From positions 24,069 to 88,068 of the forward strand of contig NZ_KI912481.1 in NCBI RefSeq assembly GCF_000518705.1: 64,000 bases of DNA. The letters are read 5' to 3'. The translations under genes and the position numbers were made by a program. This DNA is from Shewanella colwelliana ATCC 39565. Lineage in GTDB: Bacteria > Pseudomonadota > Gammaproteobacteria > Enterobacterales > Shewanellaceae. Shown here one piece after another: positions 16,061-25,531 of this stretch. Below the pieces are notes generated by a model. That model was not told the origin of the DNA and made no database searches. It saw only the letters and a program-made list of their open reading frames with translations. Every line of letters begins with the position of its first letter. Position 1 is the first letter of the stretch.

Positions 16061-19000
16061 ATGAAACTTCGCCATGCGTTTGCCTGTTGCATACTTGCAC
16101 TGGGCACAGTTAATTCACCTTTCGCCTTATCTGCCCAACCTCTTGAAAATCAGGGATACTATCGCTCTCCAGCCCTAAGTGGAGACACCTTGGTGTTTAC
16201 TGCTGAAGGAGATTTGTGGACCCAAGGGCTAAGCGATACTCATGCGCGTCGCTTGACCACATTACCCGCCGAAGAGCTTGGCGCGACTATCTCAAAAGAT
16301 GGTCAATGGTTGGCATACGTCGCCAATTACGAAGGCGCGAGTGAAGTGTATGTAATGCCGATTAATGGTGGTGTCGCCAAACGGGTCAGTTTTGAAAATA
16401 GCCGCGTGCGCGTGCAGGGGTGGACGTCCGATGGGCAAGTGCTCTATGCCACCGACAATGCATTTGGTCCTGCTAACTATTGGGTGCTACGTAGTGTCGA
16501 CCCAGTTAGTTTACGCACTCAAGATTTACCGCTGGCCGATGCTATTGAAGGCGTTATTGATGACGCGGGAGAGTATCTTTATTTTACCCGCTTTGGTTTA
16601 CAAACCACTGGTGATAACGCAAAGGTTTATCGCGGTGGTGCTAAAGGTGAGTTATGGCGCTATAAAATAGCGAGCCAAACCGAAGCAACTCAACTATCGA
16701 CTCAGCACCTAGGCTCAGTTCGACAGCCCATGTTGTGGCAGGGGCGCCTTTACTTTATTAGCGACGAAAGCGGTAGCGACAACATTTGGTCTATGACCCT
16801 TGATGGTCAAGCTTTGCGTCAGCATACGCAATTTAGTGATTGGCAGGTGCGTGGTGCGCGTTTAGATAATGGTCGTATCGTATTTCAGCAAGGCGCGGAT
16901 ATTAAGCTTTATGATATTGCTGCGGATACAACACAACTGCTCGACCTGCAACTGACCTCTGATTTTTCTCAGCGCCGTGAGCATTGGGTCAATCAGCCGA
17001 TGAAATATGCAACATCTGCTAACTTATCACCTGCGGGTGACAAGGCGATTATTACCGCGCGCAGCCACGTCGCTATTGCGGGCACCGATGGTTCTCGACT
17101 CGTGGAGGTTAGCTTAGCGGGTGATTATCGGGTGAGAGACGCGATAATGAGTCCAGATGGTCAATGGATTTATGCGATCAGTGATGCCTCTGGTGAGCAG
17201 GAGATTTGGCGGTATGCTGCCAACGGCACTGACGAGGCTAAACAGCTAACCGATGACGGTAAAACGTTACGCATGGGCCTGCACCTTTCACCCGATGGAC
17301 GGTATCTGGCTCATGATGATTACGACGGCAATGTGTGGCTGCTTGATCTGAACAAAGGTAAGAATCGCAAAATTATTATTAATGGTGAGGGTTTAGGACC
17401 ATATGCTGACGTGGTGTGGTCTAACGACAGCCGCTTTATCGCCTTAACTAAGAGTGAACAGGGCAAACTTCGTCCTCAAGTGGTGCTCTATTCAATAAAG
17501 GGTAATAAGGCCCAAGCATTAACCAGCGATAAATATGAGTCATTTTCGCCCGCATTTAGCGACGATGGCCAATGGCTATACTTCTTGTCTAACCGCGCGT
17601 TTACAGCGACACCTTCATCGCCTTGGGGTGATCGCAATATGGGCCCTGTGTTTGACAAACGCGGAGAAATTTTTGCGTTAGCACTGACTCCCGATGCTAT
17701 TTTTCCCTTCGATAAACCTAATGAGTTAACAAGTGCGGTGACGCTGGATAAAGATGAGGACAGCACTAAACAGACCAAGGTGACTTGGAAAGGCCTTAGC
17801 GAGCGCTTATGGCAAGTGCCTGTTGGTGCTGGAAATTACCAATCACTTAAGGTGACGGATAAAGGGCTGTATGTGTTGGACCGTTCGATAGCTCCTGCCA
17901 GTGCGCCTTCGCTCAAGTGGATCAAGTTTGATGCGCTTGCGCCTAAAGTTGAAACCTTTGCTGATGATATAGCCCGTTTTTCCTTATCTGCCGATAACAG
18001 TAAGTTGATGCTTCGTCGTCAAAGCGACGGTGGCAATAATCTACTTATTGTCGATGCAGGAGAGGTATTGCCTAAAGATGTTAGCTTAGCAAAAGTGCAG
18101 ACGCAGCAATGGCAATTGGTCATATCTCCTCAGTTAGAGTGGCAACAGATTTTCGAAGATGCATGGTTAATGCATCGCGACTCATTCTTTGATAAGAACA
18201 TGCGTGGCCTTGATTGGCAGGCTACACGGACCAAGTATCAACCCTTGCTTGACCGATTGACGGACCGCCATGAACTCAATGATATTTTTAAGCAGATGAT
18301 GGGGGAGCTCGACTCGTTACACTCCCAAGTCCGTGGTGGTGATCTGCCCGTTGATGCTGATATGCCTAAAGGGGCTAATTTAGGGGCAAGATTAGTGCAA
18401 ACCGATAATGGTGTGCGTATTGCACATATTTATCAGGCCGATGCCGAGTTACCAAGCTATGCCTCTCCGTTAGCGCGGGTTAATGTGAATGCGAAGGTTG
18501 ACGATATCATCAGCGCAGTCAATGGTAAGCCGGTTAACAGTGTAGCGGATGTGGCTAAGTCTCTTCGTAATCAGAGTAACAAACAGGTTTTACTCACGCT
18601 AAAACGTGATAATAAAATGGTTAAAACCGTTGTCTTACCAGTGAATAATAGAACCGACGCCAAGTTACGCTATTTAGACTGGGTTAATCATAATGTTAAC
18701 AAGGTCACAGATGACAGCAAAGGTGATATTGGTTACCTGCACCTGTATGCCATGGGGTCGGGAGACATTGCCAGCTTTGCTCGAGAGTTTTATGCCAATA
18801 TCGATAAAAAGGGCTTAATCATCGACGTGCGTCGTAACCGTGGTGGCAATATCGATAGTTGGATTATTGAGAAACTATTACGTCGAGCATGGATGTTCTG
18901 GCAGCCAACTCAGGGAACGCCTAGCAGCAATATGCAGCAAGCGTTTAGAGGCCACTTAGTGGTCTTGACTGACCAATTGACATACTCAGATGGTGAAACC

Positions 19001-19342
19001 TTTTCTGCTGGGATAAAAGCCTTAGGAGTTGCCCCATTGATTGGTAAGCAAACCGCTGGGGCTGGTGTTTGGTTATCGGGGCGTAACTCGTTAACCGACA
19101 AAGGTATGGCTCGAGTGGCAGAATACCCTCAGTATGCAATGGACGGGCGTTGGATTGTTGAAGGGCGTGGGATTAGTCCTGATATAGAGGTCGACAATCT
19201 GCCTCTCGCAACGTTTAACGGCGTTGATGCTCAGTTGAATGCTGCTGTGGACTATCTGCAAGAGAAGTTGACTCAGCAGAGTGTAGAGCCTTTACAGGCG
19301 CTACCAATGGCGCCAAAAGGAATGGCACAAGATATTAAGTAA
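16061..19342 (+). CDS. Tricorn-like S41 family protease
   Basis: 1093 residues with a signal peptide (MKLRHAFACCILALGTVNSPFALSAQ). The N-terminal half is a TolB/WD-like beta-propeller with repeated SxDGQWLxY blades (ISKDGQWLAYVAN, MSPDGQWIYAIS, LSPDGRYLAHDD, FSDDGQWLYFLS). Next comes a tricorn core domain (about 690-770), then a PDZ domain (about 810-860, ending in VLLTLKRD), then the S41 peptidase domain. Its RRNRGGNIDSWI and TYSDGETFSAGI segments contain the oxyanion loop and candidate catalytic Ser. Homologues are periplasmic or secreted peptidases. Monocistronic, with a strong terminator downstream. Confidence 0.93.
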   Translation: MKLRHAFACCILALGTVNSPFALSAQPLENQGYYRSPALSGDTLVFTAEGDLWTQGLSDTHARRLTTLPAEELGATISKDGQWLAYVANYEGASEVYVMPINGGVAKRVSFENSRVRVQGWTSDGQVLYATDNAFGPANYWVLRSVDPVSLRTQDLPLADAIEGVIDDAGEYLYFTRFGLQTTGDNAKVYRGGAKGELWRYKIASQTEATQLSTQHLGSVRQPMLWQGRLYFISDESGSDNIWSMTLDGQALRQHTQFSDWQVRGARLDNGRIVFQQGADIKLYDIAADTTQLLDLQLTSDFSQRREHWVNQPMKYATSANLSPAGDKAIITARSHVAIAGTDGSRLVEVSLAGDYRVRDAIMSPDGQWIYAISDASGEQEIWRYAANGTDEAKQLTDDGKTLRMGLHLSPDGRYLAHDDYDGNVWLLDLNKGKNRKIIINGEGLGPYADVVWSNDSRFIALTKSEQGKLRPQVVLYSIKGNKAQALTSDKYESFSPAFSDDGQWLYFLSNRAFTATPSSPWGDRNMGPVFDKRGEIFALALTPDAIFPFDKPNELTSAVTLDKDEDSTKQTKVTWKGLSERLWQVPVGAGNYQSLKVTDKGLYVLDRSIAPASAPSLKWIKFDALAPKVETFADDIARFSLSADNSKLMLRRQSDGGNNLLIVDAGEVLPKDVSLAKVQTQQWQLVISPQLEWQQIFEDAWLMHRDSFFDKNMRGLDWQATRTKYQPLLDRLTDRHELNDIFKQMMGELDSLHSQVRGGDLPVDADMPKGANLGARLVQTDNGVRIAHIYQADAELPSYASPLARVNVNAKVDDIISAVNGKPVNSVADVAKSLRNQSNKQVLLTLKRDNKMVKTVVLPVNNRTDAKLRYLDWVNHNVNKVTDDSKGDIGYLHLYAMGSGDIASFAREFYANIDKKGLIIDVRRNRGGNIDSWIIEKLLRRAWMFWQPTQGTPSSNMQQAFRGHLVVLTDQLTYSDGETFSAGIKALGVAPLIGKQTAGAGVWLSGRNSLTDKGMARVAEYPQYAMDGRWIVEGRGISPDIEVDNLPLATFNGVDAQLNAAVDYLQEKLTQQSVEPLQALPMAPKGMAQDIK

Positions 19343-19366
19343 TTCGCAATAAGCTTCACCCTTTTA

Positions 19367-19412
19367 GGGGGTTATTGGCCAAGCAGTTCCCAGGCCAATA
19401 ACTCCCGTTTTT
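19367..19412 (+). terminator. Strong terminator after the tricorn-like protease
   Basis: A 14-base arm GGGGGTTATTGGCC (19367-19380) pairs with GGCCAATAACTCCC (19393-19406) with one G-U pair, then G and T5. The 373 bp that follow, up to 19785, hold the promoter region of the next gene; I see nothing else definable there. Confidence 0.85.
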
Positions 19413-19785
19413 CACTTCGCTAAGCGCTATCATTTTTTCAACGTAATGATTCCTTTTTTAGTGAATCAATCACTAATCCCTCAGCGTATTGACCTTTGAT
19501 TGTTAACTTTTTTACTATCGCCTATGCAATCTGTCGATCTGTTTATACGCTTAATAAATGTTCTATTAATTGCATTGAGTGTTTGAGCATGCAGCGAGAA
19601 TTCAAAGCTCTGTAGGCAAAAGGATGAATCAAGCTCATCGTTATTTAATATTGTTAACATTCACTGCAGCAAAGCGAGATTTTAGGCTAGCACTCAGTGG
19701 GCTCGTTGCTACTTTTACGTCCCACTGATATAGGTGCGAGTAGCACTGACATCATTTTCGTTTCAAAGGAATATGGAGAGAAAGT

Positions 19786-20652
19786 ATGTTTAAACCATGG
19801 GTAAAAAGTGTGGCGCCTATAGTCTTTGGACTGATTACAATGACATTGAGTCCAATTACCGCAGCAACGGAAGAGGGTTTTAAGCTGGCGGTAGGGGGAT
19901 TTTACTCTACATCAGATTCAGGGATGGAGGTAACAAACCCGTCGAATGGTGAGGAATTTACCTTAGATTTCGAAACTGATTTACAGCTCGTTGAAAATGA
20001 GTTTTTACCTTTTTTGGAGATGTCGTACTGGTTTAATGAAAACCATGGCCTCTATTTCGATTGGAAGCGACTTCATCGTAATGCCAACAATACAAAAATA
20101 ACAGTGCCGTATGAGTTTGAGGACGTTGATACTGGAGAAACTTATCAGGTAAAGGCTGGGGCGGATTTGACGACGATTTTTAATGTCGATATTGCGCGTA
20201 TTGGTTATGGGTATGACTTTTACAGTGATGATAATTTTGATCTTATCGCCACCATCGGCTTGCATGTGATGTGGATGAAACTCTCATTTGAAGGGGAGTT
20301 CGGTGCGTGTCTTGATGATGAGTGTAGGGTCGTTGAAGTGGACCCTGATAATGTGGTTCTCACAGAGGTTACTGCACCACTGCCTGATATTGGGTTGTTG
20401 GCCAGCTATAAATTTGCACCCAATTGGCGTGTGTCAGGACACATTCAATACTTTTATATCAAAGTGGACGAGGTCAAAGGTCAGCTGGTTGATTTTAGTG
20501 GTGGGGTTAGCTACGAGATGACAGACAGTTTTGCTGTCGATTTATCATATAAATATTATGATATCGATGTCGAAGTGCAGAGGGACTATTCATCACTTGA
20601 TATCTACTACGGCTTTAAAGGACCAATGCTGACACTGGCTTATCATTTTTAA
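19786..20652 (+). CDS. Outer-membrane-type beta-barrel protein
   Basis: This encodes 288 residues with a signal peptide (cleavage near TAATEE). The mature protein is made of alternating amphipathic strands (FKLAVGGFYS, NHGLYFDWKR, NFDLIATIGLHVMWMKL, NWRVSGHIQYFYIKV) and ends in LTLAYHF, an aromatic C-terminal residue as in outer-membrane barrels. CLDDEC is a short loop with two cysteines. Eight to ten strands are plausible. I do not recognise a specific family; OmpW-like and YfaZ-like barrels are the nearest guesses. AAAGGAAT and GGAGAGAAAG precede the ATG. Confidence 0.72.
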   Translation: MFKPWVKSVAPIVFGLITMTLSPITAATEEGFKLAVGGFYSTSDSGMEVTNPSNGEEFTLDFETDLQLVENEFLPFLEMSYWFNENHGLYFDWKRLHRNANNTKITVPYEFEDVDTGETYQVKAGADLTTIFNVDIARIGYGYDFYSDDNFDLIATIGLHVMWMKLSFEGEFGACLDDECRVVEVDPDNVVLTEVTAPLPDIGLLASYKFAPNWRVSGHIQYFYIKVDEVKGQLVDFSGGVSYEMTDSFAVDLSYKYYDIDVEVQRDYSSLDIYYGFKGPMLTLAYHF

Positions 20653-20668
20653 TTGCCGCGTAAGAGGG

Positions 20669-20698
20669 AGTCTAGCCTGTTATCTATTAGGCTAGGCT
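20669..20698. terminator. Hairpin between convergent genes
   Basis: AGTCTAGCCT (20669-20678) pairs with AGGCTAGGCT (20689-20698) with one G-U. It lies between the convergent barrel gene and OsmC-family gene, and no long T run follows. Confidence 0.45.
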
Positions 20699-20710
20699 CT
20701 AAGCTGTTAC

Positions 20711-21148
20711 TCAGGCTTCAATTGTGACTTTTACTTCACTACTCAGAGAGTTGGCGATAAAGCAGTTGTTATGGGCGAGATGATGAAGTTTTTGTAGCCC
20801 CAACAGATCAAGTTCTGATTCATCACTAAATTCTATTTTTGGTCGCAAAATGATGTGATTGATAGCCAGCCTATTACCACTGTTTTTCCCCAGCGTTGCC
20901 GTCGCCTGATCCGTATAACCAGTTATAGTCAAACGCTTTTTATCTGCGATAGTTAATACACTCATCATGTGGCAAGCGCTAATCGCCGCAAGTAAACTCT
21001 CTTCTGGATTCACTTTTGTCGCACAGCCTTGATAGGTGCTCGCGGCAGATCCATTAATCATCTGCCCACTGCCGAAGCTAATGGTGTGGTCGCGTGGGCT
21101 TTGTTGGCCTGCATGAGGTTGCCAGTTAAGTGTCAAATTAAAGGTCAT
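20711..21148 (-). CDS. OsmC family protein
   Basis: 145 residues from MTFNLTLNW. The OsmC fold is indicated by the NPEESLLAAISACHMMSVL segment around residues 70-90, with the first peroxidatic-type Cys. The second conserved Cys lies in HNNCFIANSL near residue 130. OsmC proteins reduce organic peroxides through these two thiols. An upstream ATG at 21181 would add 11 residues; neither start has a good ribosome site, so I chose the one giving the usual length. It is distinct from the Ohr at 29478. Confidence 0.85.
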   Translation of the reverse strand: MTFNLTLNWQPHAGQQSPRDHTISFGSGQMINGSAASTYQGCATKVNPEESLLAAISACHMMSVLTIADKKRLTITGYTDQATATLGKNSGNRLAINHIILRPKIEFSDESELDLLGLQKLHHLAHNNCFIANSLSSEVKVTIEA

Positions 21149-21223
21149 AGGCAGTATTTCGAGGTGAACAGCATTGTGCAAATATAACAGACCTTTTTAT
21201 AACTAGGCTATAAATAGGGCTGA

Positions 21224-21694
21224 TTACTCATACCATTGACTTGCCTGTTGACTCGTCGCAGCATAAGTTTGCATCGCTGTGACATTTTGTTGCTGCGCGT
21301 TAGCGTTTATCACGGCACTGCGGGCTGTATCATTATTTGAGAGGTAATAGGCGCTTGCTGGCGATAGGCCATCGCCTTTGCCTGTAGCGACTCCAACCAT
21401 ATCGCTGTAAATTTGATACTCTAGCTGTACCTTCTTGTAGGTGACATAGTTATCTAACCTATCGCTATTATTTGGCAATGTGGGCAGGTTTTGAGGGGGT
21501 TTTAGTTGCTCTTGTTCACTCAGGATTTTGCCCATTTGTGAAATTGTCACAGTATCTTCAGTTAAGTGGGCCGCTTGCTGCAAAGTCTTGTCGTGATCGA
21601 GTGTGTGTGAAGGGGGATTTTCACTTGCTAAATGCCTAAGCCCTTGCTGGGCAGCAAGCTGCTGATTAAAAGGTGTTCCATTGGCTATCTGCAT
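21224..21694 (-). CDS. Hypothetical protein
   Basis: About 156 residues, without a signal peptide or membrane segment. It is rich in Gln, Asn and Ala. A central segment (LDNYVTYKKVQLEYQIYSDMVGVATGKGDGLSPASAYYLSNNDTARSAV region, about 80-130) looks helical, with an Ala/Gln-rich C-terminus. Start chosen at the ATG at 21694 (MQIANG), after a G-rich stretch. No family recognised; it is not clearly linked to its neighbours. Confidence 0.55.
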   Translation of the reverse strand: MQIANGTPFNQQLAAQQGLRHLASENPPSHTLDHDKTLQQAAHLTEDTVTISQMGKILSEQEQLKPPQNLPTLPNNSDRLDNYVTYKKVQLEYQIYSDMVGVATGKGDGLSPASAYYLSNNDTARSAVINANAQQQNVTAMQTYAATSQQASQWYE

Positions 21695-21780
21695 GGTTAA
21701 AGCCCCCACTTAAATTGACGTTAGGAGTACTTTAGCCAATGCCTGCTGAATGACTGCTGAACTAGTGCTGAGATTTTGAG

Positions 21781-22107
21781 CTAAAAAAACAGTTGCTGTC
21801 CGCCACTGCAAATCGCACAAATTAGCATTGTAAAGGGTAATGCTTTTGGACGGTAGCTTAAGGTCAGTATTACCAGTAGTGCTGAAACAGTGAGAATGCC
21901 CATCAAAATAAGGGTGCCATAAATCCCCCCGTATTGCGTTAACGCTGCCGCATAACTGCCAATAAGTACCAGCCCTCCAGTCAATTTAAACAAGTGCTGC
22001 TGAGTTTCTGTTTGTGTCCGTTTTAACGCGTCACGAAAGTGAGTGAACATCGACAGGGCAAATAGGCCTAACCCAATATAACTGACGCTCATAATGCTGA
22101 CTATCAC
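21781..22107 (-). CDS. DUF3325-type small membrane protein of the PepSY iron cluster
   Basis: 108 residues with three to four hydrophobic helices (VSYIGLGLFALSMF, LTGGLVLIGSYAAAL, YGTLILMGILTVSALLVILTL, FTMLICAICSGGQQL). In size, position and character it matches the DUF3325 protein that closes DUF3649-PepSY-DUF3325 operons. The start is GTG at 22107 with AAGGAAA upstream. It lies 35 bp after the PepSY gene on the same strand. Function is not established; the operon context points to siderophore-iron uptake. Confidence 0.72.
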   Translation of the reverse strand: MIVSIMSVSYIGLGLFALSMFTHFRDALKRTQTETQQHLFKLTGGLVLIGSYAAALTQYGGIYGTLILMGILTVSALLVILTLSYRPKALPFTMLICAICSGGQQLFF

Positions 22108-22142
22108 TAGCTGTTTCCTTTCGAGGTTGCTCGTTGCCGAGG

Positions 22143-23729
22143 TTATAGCGCGGATTGCTGGTGGCTGGAACTGAGTTTTCTCGCCACCATAAACATAATG
22201 ATCGCACTCAAGACACAGAGCAGATCAAAGCCCACTAGACTCCATTGTTGTGTTTGCATGTTTTGCCATAGATTGCTGGGCGATGTCAGTGCATTTAGTA
22301 GTGGAATTCCGGCAAATAGTGCTGCGCAGGCCCAGGCAAGCTGTTGCCAGCGAATCTTACTCTGTTTGAGACTTACCCCATCTATGAGTGCCACCGTCGC
22401 AATTAACCCTAAGGTGATGAAAAAGCTGTGTACCTCCCATTGGCTACGATTTTCAATCGCGCTAGGAATAAGGCGATTCGCATAGAAAAAGACAGCTGTA
22501 GCTAAAGGTAAACCGGCTATCAGAGTGAGGTTTAACCCATTAACAAGTCGCAAACCAATGCTGGGCTTAGCGCCTAAGGCGAGTTGCCTCTGTTGTTTTT
22601 GAGTGATTTTGACCGCCCACAGTAAGGTGCCGGTAGCGATTATGGCGCAGCCTAAGAGCCCACTGAGAAAAAACAATCCACGTAGTAAACCATTTGAGAA
22701 CCTTGCAGTATGCAGAGCCATCATTGTGTCGTAGGTGCTTCGACTCGTAGAGTGCTCGTCGGGAGTAGCGTAAAGTAGTTCACCACTCACGCCGCTAAAT
22801 ATAGCGGCGACTTTTTGCTCACTAACTGATTGCGCACTGTTTTGATAAAAGCTAATACGGCTATTCGTATCCATTGGGTAGCTTATGACGACTTGTTTTA
22901 TCGGCAGGTCTCCCCACAATGCCCTAACTTGTGGCAGTAGGGTATTTATGGCTATAAGGTTGGCAGGTTCGCCGCTTGGCTGTATTTGTACTCGCGTTGG
23001 ATTGAGTGCTTGCCTAAATGCTTTCGTATCACCATCATAGTTGGTTAATACCCCCCACGGCATATACATAAACATTAGGGCAATTAAACCTGTATAGGTG
23101 ATCATTAAATGGTAAGGCAGCGCGATCACCGAACTGATATTGTGGGCATCTAACCATGTGCGACTCGCCTTACCTCGTCGAAAGCTGAAGAAGTCTTTGA
23201 ATATTCGCTTGTGAATAACGATGCCACTAATTAATGCGATAAGCATAAACATCGTGGCAAACCCCACGATCCAGCGGGCTAGTCCAACAGGAATGTAGTG
23301 AAGGTCAAAGTGCAATCGGTAAAAAAAGTTTCCGCCTTTTGAGTCGCGTACATTTGTCACGACTTGTTGTCCGTCTTCAGACGGCTGGTGTTGGTTAAAT
23401 TGTCCGCGGCGTTGACCTGGTTCAGGAAAGTCTTGCCAATTAAAGCTGAGGTAAGGTTTTCTTGTGCTAGGCAGTTCTATGTACCAGCTTCTTGCATCGG
23501 GTGCTTGTTTATTTAAGTAGTTCTGCCCTTGTGTTAGTTGCTGCTCTACTTTTTGTGCTGAGTAACTTTGCAGTATGCCACTGTGGAGCTCAGGCTTGCT
23601 CCAGAGAGTTATTTCATGGCGAAAGTAGCTTAGTGTCCCCGCGAAAAAAATCACTAAAAGTAGCCAGCAAACAAGCAGACCGGCCCAGGTGTGTAGCCAA
23701 CTCATGGATCGAAAGAAAGTCTCTTTCAT
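22143..23729 (-). CDS. PepSY-associated transmembrane protein, FoxB-like, iron uptake linked
   Basis: 528 residues. The first helix (WLHTWAGLLVCWLLLVIFFAGTLSYF) is the typical PepSY_TM start (RxxHxWxGL-like). A large periplasmic segment follows, then helices near 150-175, 200-225, 340-365, and three to four more at the C-terminus. Conserved His residues in the helices (MSWLHTWAG, RLHFDLHYIPV, LALHTARFSNG) are the sort of ligands used for haem or Fe-siderophore reduction. Family members such as FoxB act in siderophore reduction at the inner membrane. It starts 3 bp after the DUF3649 gene, and the operon sits under a probable Fur box. Confidence 0.85.
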   Translation of the reverse strand: MKETFFRSMSWLHTWAGLLVCWLLLVIFFAGTLSYFRHEITLWSKPELHSGILQSYSAQKVEQQLTQGQNYLNKQAPDARSWYIELPSTRKPYLSFNWQDFPEPGQRRGQFNQHQPSEDGQQVVTNVRDSKGGNFFYRLHFDLHYIPVGLARWIVGFATMFMLIALISGIVIHKRIFKDFFSFRRGKASRTWLDAHNISSVIALPYHLMITYTGLIALMFMYMPWGVLTNYDGDTKAFRQALNPTRVQIQPSGEPANLIAINTLLPQVRALWGDLPIKQVVISYPMDTNSRISFYQNSAQSVSEQKVAAIFSGVSGELLYATPDEHSTSRSTYDTMMALHTARFSNGLLRGLFFLSGLLGCAIIATGTLLWAVKITQKQQRQLALGAKPSIGLRLVNGLNLTLIAGLPLATAVFFYANRLIPSAIENRSQWEVHSFFITLGLIATVALIDGVSLKQSKIRWQQLAWACAALFAGIPLLNALTSPSNLWQNMQTQQWSLVGFDLLCVLSAIIMFMVARKLSSSHQQSAL

Positions 23730-23732
23730 CGG

Positions 23733-24029
23733 CTAGCTCTCCATTACAGTAAGCAAATAGAGGGCTGTAGAGAGCATTAAGGGTTCTACGATTACCTGCC
23801 GTAAACTTCTGACACTAAAAACTCGAATAACTACAGTGCCAAATACTGCAAAAGAGAGCATGGTGGCGACGAGAATTGCGTCAACTTGCTCTAGGGGGAG
23901 CGTTTGGCTTAGCAGCACACAGCTAAGTGACGCAACACCATATCCTCCTAGTACGCTCATCAGTAGGCGAATGGTAATGGCGGCGGGTTTACTCGATAGA
24001 GACGATTTAAATAGTGGTTTACTGATCAC
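23733..24029 (-). CDS. DUF3649-type small membrane protein
   Basis: 98 residues with three hydrophobic helices (LLMSVLGGYGVASLSCVLLS, VDAILVATMLSFAVFGTVVIRVF, PLMLSTALYLLTVM). It is first in the DUF3649-PepSY-DUF3325 operon. The frame opens with a GTG at 24029; the ribosome site is weak. Expected to be iron-regulated through the site at 24092-24106. No biochemical role is known for the family. Confidence 0.75.
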   Translation of the reverse strand: MISKPLFKSSLSSKPAAITIRLLMSVLGGYGVASLSCVLLSQTLPLEQVDAILVATMLSFAVFGTVVIRVFSVRSLRQVIVEPLMLSTALYLLTVMES

Positions 24030-24091
24030 AAGTTGTTCTAATTGTCAGGCGTTAATTCGCAAGTGGCTGAGTAAAGTGATTATAAATTAAT

Positions 24092-24106
24092 TGATATTGG
24101 TTCTCA
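24092..24106 (-). promoter_or_regulatory. Probable Fur box upstream of the PepSY operon
   Basis: TGATATTGGTTCTCA matches the 7-1-7 Fur motif TGATAATNATTATCA at 11 of 14 positions and lies 63 bp before the DUF3649 GTG. The surrounding 24030-24419 stretch otherwise holds only a weak 65-codon GTG frame (24199-24396) that I do not accept, and the hpf promoter region. Confidence 0.55.
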
Positions 24107-24419
24107 TTCCTATTTACATGTAAAGAGTTACAGACGTTATGAAGGAATGAATTTCAGTGGTTGACTTATTAGCAATGATTAATTTTTGTTTAGTTTGAGT
24201 GTTTTATGGGCTAGACAACCCATTTATCGCTATTATCTGGGTAAACGCCCTTGCTTTTACTGGGGTTCAAGGGTACATATTAATAGACAATGAATGGATA
24301 TTTACTTGGTTATGGCGCATGCTTAAAAGGCGTCAAATGAAAAAAACGCTACAGGCCCTTGTTTTTTCTTCTACCTACCCCCAAGTTTATTATTGAAGTA
24401 ATTCTTAAAAGGAAAACCT

Positions 24420-24776
24420 ATGAAAATAAATCTTTCTGGTCATCACGTTGATATTACCGATTCAATTAAAGAGCATGTGAATCAAAAGTTTTCCAAAATC
24501 GCGACGCATTTTCCAACACTTATCTCGCTCGATGCTATTATTTCAAAAGAACATGGAGAGTACCAAGTAGAGCTGAGAACCAATTACGAAGGTAGTCGAA
24601 TCTCTGCATCAGGCACTGATGCTGTAATGTATCCGGCTATTGCGACTGCAGCCAAGAAGCTTGATGCAGCGCTTAAACATAGAAAAGGTCACTTAAAAGC
24701 TGATTTACACGAAAAGCCTGTGAGTACAACACCTGAAATTGCACATGAAATCATCCAAGAGATGAAGCTTGTTTAA
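24420..24776 (+). CDS. hpf: Ribosome hibernation promoting factor, short HPF/RaiA type
   Basis: 118 residues. The beta-alpha-beta-beta-beta-alpha HPF fold is visible: MKINLSGHHVDITDSIKEHV, then LDAIISKEHGEYQVEL, and the basic helix AIATAAKKLDAALKHRKGHL that contacts 16S rRNA. There is no C-terminal dimerisation domain, so it is the short gamma-proteobacterial form that inactivates or dimerises 70S ribosomes in stationary phase. An AAAAGGAAAACC ribosome site precedes the ATG. It has its own terminator, and lies away from rpoN, where many hpf genes sit. Confidence 0.93.
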   Translation: MKINLSGHHVDITDSIKEHVNQKFSKIATHFPTLISLDAIISKEHGEYQVELRTNYEGSRISASGTDAVMYPAIATAAKKLDAALKHRKGHLKADLHEKPVSTTPEIAHEIIQEMKLV

Positions 24777-24790
24777 GTTTCATTGATTGA

Positions 24791-24818
24791 AAAAACCACC
24801 TATTTAGGTGGTTTTTTT
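24791..24818 (+). terminator. Terminator of hpf
   Basis: AAACCACCTA (24793-24802) pairs with TAGGTGGTTT (24805-24814) around a tight loop, with an A run before and a T7 run after, so it can work in both directions. Confidence 0.9.
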
Positions 24819-24962
24819 ATGGCTAATTCACGCGAAATCATCGCTATCTGCAGTGTTCCATCACCCGTTTCATAGATGATAGATAGCGTCTTTCCCTTAG
24901 GTTTTCATGACTGTTTTATCTAACAGATGGGCTTGATGGCGATTGTAAGCTAGGGTTGAGTG

Positions 24963-25454
24963 TTACTTCACTATGTTCATTTGGGTAGAAGGGCAGTCAA
25001 CAAAGATAAAATCATCTTCCTGTGACGGCTGAGATAGATCAGCGTTATGTGGCAGTAATCGCAGTGAAATCAGGCTGACATCGTAGTGACCTTCACTAAG
25101 GTTATATACCTGAGATAGATCTAGCTGGATGACATGATGACTGTGCGCTGGCAATGTGAGGTAATCGTCTGCATTTATCGCCGCGCGTTTAGCTAAGGCA
25201 CCTTGGTAGGTGATTTTCTGATTAGTTTGTTGGTGGCGTATGGTTATAAACTCACTGAACCAAGCATCAAACGGTGTCTGCCAAGTAAGTAGAGACCAGA
25301 TTTGCTCAGTTTGATTGTCGAGCGTGAAGGTCAAATGACCTAAACTGTTGGCCGCAAGTTGGCAGGTAGGTCGTTGCATCGTCGCTAATGTGTCCTTTAC
25401 AGGTAAAAGCATCATTATTAAAAAGAGTAGCGTGGTTCTCAATAGGGTTAACAT
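24963..25454 (-). CDS. Secreted single-domain homologue of the neighbouring M35 protease N-terminal domain
   Basis: 163 residues with a signal peptide (MLTLLRTTLLFLIMMLLPVKDTLA). The mature part can be aligned by eye with residues about 45-135 of the adjacent M35 metalloprotease: L-W-Q-T here against K-W-Y-T there, ITYQGALAKRAAINADDYLTL against YLGAHYKRQAPTHKDYIKL, and LDLSQVYNLSEGHYDVSL against VELSSLYDMSATANYEISY. It is therefore a stand-alone copy of the protease pro-domain-like module without a catalytic domain. Two Cys (PTCQL and FVDCPS) may pair. Possible roles are inhibitor, chaperone or decoy for the protease; none is shown. It lies 77 bp downstream of that gene on the same strand. 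Confidence 0.75.
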   Translation of the reverse strand: MLTLLRTTLLFLIMMLLPVKDTLATMQRPTCQLAANSLGHLTFTLDNQTEQIWSLLTWQTPFDAWFSEFITIRHQQTNQKITYQGALAKRAAINADDYLTLPAHSHHVIQLDLSQVYNLSEGHYDVSLISLRLLPHNADLSQPSQEDDFIFVDCPSTQMNIVK

Positions 25455-25531
25455 CAATGGGTGATTAACCTTTTAAGGTGTTAAAAAAAGGGGCGGAATC
25501 ATCCGCCCAAAAGACAAGGAGTGTTACAAGT

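Noticed and set aside
24199..24396. 65-codon GTG frame with hydrophobic content before hpf
   Set aside because: No ribosome site, overlaps the probable Fur/hpf control region, and the sequence has no family features.
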